Source: Mesorhizobium sp. WSM3860 (GTDB taxonomy: Bacteria; Pseudomonadota; Alphaproteobacteria; Rhizobiales; Rhizobiaceae). Taken from it: DNA of 64,000 nucleotides. Under the pieces are notes generated by a model that saw only the letters and a list, made by a program, of their open reading frames with translations, was not told the origin of the DNA and searched no databases. Every line of letters begins with the position of its first letter. The stretch's first letter is position 1. This document shows, one piece after another, positions 62,729 through 64,000 of this stretch. The DNA lies in contig NZ_NSGF01000007.1 of assembly GCF_002294995.1 (NCBI RefSeq), positions 213,347 to 277,346 on the forward strand, given 5' to 3'. The position numbers were made by a program, and so were the translations under genes.

Positions 62729-63064
62729 GGCAATCTCTCCTTGGTTGCGGGGCCCACCGCCGAACCTGATCTCAGAGAACAAATGCTTGACGCTCTTGTT
62801 CCGTCAAATTTCGCGCGGGAGAGGGCCCGGAAGGTTCCACCGTGCGGCTCGCACGATAGCCGGAAAGGCGGACCGGTCTTGCGGCGTCCCCGGGGAAGCA
62901 GAGGCGGCATTCATCACGCCGTTCGGCTAATGGTGGTGCTGTTGCCGGTTCTGGTGATCGTCGCTTTCGTTGGGGCCATCATTCTCGATTGCGCCCCGCC
63001 ATGGAACAGAGTCCTGCCTTCGCCCATTGTGTTATGGGCCGGGGGGCGACCCGTCAGGGGTGCC
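62729..63064. other. Intergenic region before cheB-like gene
   Basis: About 335 nt between two divergent genes; the only recognised element is the stress-type promoter at 62778. No gene is supported. Confidence 0.55.
62778..62802 (-). promoter_or_regulatory. EcfG-type promoter (GGAAC-N16-TGTT)
   Basis: On the minus strand GGAAC and TGTT are 16 nt apart, 50 nt before the CBS gene start. One mismatch to CGTT. Confidence 0.55.
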
Positions 63065-64000
63065 ATGGCCGACTTTGGAAACCGAATCTCACCTGCCCGC
63101 GAGGCCGAGACGAGTTCGCGGCAAGCTAAGGCGCGCAATCGCTTCATCATCGTCATGGGGGCCTCGGCGGGCGGCATCGAGCCGCTGAAGAAGATCGTGA
63201 GCGACTTGCCTGCGGATCTGCCGGCGGCCGTGTTCGTCGTCGTCCATGTTGGCCAGGTCAGTTATCTGCCGGAAATCCTCGACCGTGCGGGAGCGCTGAA
63301 AGCCTCCGTCGCCAAGAACGGCGAGTCCTACAAGGCCGGCAACATCTATGTGGCGCCGCCCGGCTTCCATCTTCTTCTACATGACGATCACATGATGCTG
63401 CGCCGCGGCCCGCGCGAAAACCTCGCCCGGCCGGCGATTGACCCACTGTTCCGCTCGGCGGCGCTGACCTTCGGCGCAAGCGTCGTCGGCGTGCTGCTGT
63501 CGGGCTCGCTTTCCGACGGCACTGCCGGCCTGAGAGCGATCAAGGCGGTCGGCGGGCTCGCGGTGATCCAGCATCCCAAGGATGCGCTGGTGCCTTCCAT
63601 GGTCGAAAGCGCGCTGGGTTATGTCGACATCGATCATTGCGAACCCGCCGCCAAACTCGGCGGCTTGTTGACGAAGCTGGCGGCCGAGCCGGCGGGCCAA
63701 ACCTTGCCGGCGCCGTCCGGCGTGCGGTTGGAAGCGGCCATCGCCGCGCAGGAGCATTCGACCATGAAAGACGGAGATCGACTTGGCGAACTGTCGGTGT
63801 TTACATGTCCCGAATGCCACGGGCCGCTGTGGGAGATCGAAGACGGTGACATGCTGCGTTATCGGTGCCATACCGGGCATGCTTTCACCGCCGACGCGGT
63901 CATGGAGGCGCAGGCGATCGAGACGGACGAGATCCTGTGGAGCCTGCTGCGGTCGCATCAGCAGCGGGCGGAGTTTGCCCGGCGCATGGCCGGGCGGGAG
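63065..64000 (+). CDS. CheB-like methylesterase domain protein (3' cut by window)
   Basis: At least 312 residues. The CheB methylesterase domain is seen in IVMGASAGGIEPLKKIVSDL (nucleophile Ser), VVVHVGQVSYLPEIL (catalytic His) and GSLSDGTAGLRAIKAVGG (catalytic Asp segment). There is no receiver domain before it. A Cys/His cluster (FTCPECHGPLWE, YRCHTGHAF) at about residue 255 suggests a zinc ribbon. Such proteins are chemotaxis-like or two-component-linked esterases. The gene continues past 64000. Confidence 0.88.
   Translation, partial: MADFGNRISPAREAETSSRQAKARNRFIIVMGASAGGIEPLKKIVSDLPADLPAAVFVVVHVGQVSYLPEILDRAGALKASVAKNGESYKAGNIYVAPPGFHLLLHDDHMMLRRGPRENLARPAIDPLFRSAALTFGASVVGVLLSGSLSDGTAGLRAIKAVGGLAVIQHPKDALVPSMVESALGYVDIDHCEPAAKLGGLLTKLAAEPAGQTLPAPSGVRLEAAIAAQEHSTMKDGDRLGELSVFTCPECHGPLWEIEDGDMLRYRCHTGHAFTADAVMEAQAIETDEILWSLLRSHQQRAEFARRMAGRE

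Overview
The window looks like a chromosomal stretch of a GC-rich alphaproteobacterium of the order Hyphomicrobiales (Rhizobiales), most likely Mesorhizobium or a close relative. The grounds are dense ABC-type sugar and organic-acid operons joined by 4-nt ATGA overlaps, many small Rhizobiales families (DUF768, DUF982, DUF1003, DUF3606, DUF3618), GGAAC-N16-NGTT stress promoters and a typical rhizobial palindromic repeat. I see no rRNA, tRNA, CRISPR array, transposase or prophage.

Layout. 1-3.8 kb: thiamine operon thiC-thiO-thiS-thiG on the minus strand behind a TPP riboswitch. 4-10.3 kb: a C4 acid-sugar (tetronate/threonate) module with OtnK, OtnI, LtnD and an MFS carrier on the minus strand, and a LacI regulator plus OtnC on the plus strand; paired LacI-type palindromes lie between them. 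10.9-18.1 kb: a polyamine/opine-type ABC transporter facing a MocR regulator and a D-amino-acid-dehydrogenase-like flavoprotein. 18.2-21.6 kb: MarR regulator, DHA2 efflux pump and a secreted metallo-beta-lactamase-fold protein. 21.7-27.7 kb: LysR regulator and a divergent six-gene catabolic operon (RraA-like, 2-hydroxyacid dehydrogenase, atypical SDR, MFS, cupin, RidA-like).

27.9-40.7 kb is the centrepiece: a GntR/FCD regulator and a twelve-gene plus-strand operon with a PanE-like reductase, a ribose-type ABC transporter, a P450 whose heme-ligand cysteine is serine, a UlaG/UPF0173-like hydrolase, a zinc alcohol dehydrogenase, a fumarylacetoacetase-fold hydrolase, a Gfo/Idh/MocA dehydrogenase resembling D-apiose dehydrogenase, an ABM-fold protein and a large protein resembling D-apionate lactonase. 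It reads as catabolism of a branched or rare plant sugar such as apiose or a glycoside of it, with a non-canonical hemoprotein built in.

40.9-53.4 kb is a stress and cell-envelope region (DUF1003, nucleoside hydrolase, DUF3618/holin-like membrane operon, PRC-barrel-like proteins, a divergent NRAMP transporter, alpha/beta hydrolase, DUF892 ferritin-like protein, YghA-type SDR). Seven GGAAC-N16-NGTT promoters, mostly 20-30 nt before start codons, suggest control by the EcfG general stress sigma factor. 53.4-61 kb is gene-poor and holds short orphan genes, decayed paralogues, terminators, a duplicated ~150-bp element, a small twin-arginine Gly-rich protein and a 34-residue lasso/RiPP-like precursor without nearby maturation genes. 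61-64 kb: YihY membrane protein, a two-CBS protein and a CheB-like methylesterase cut by the window end.
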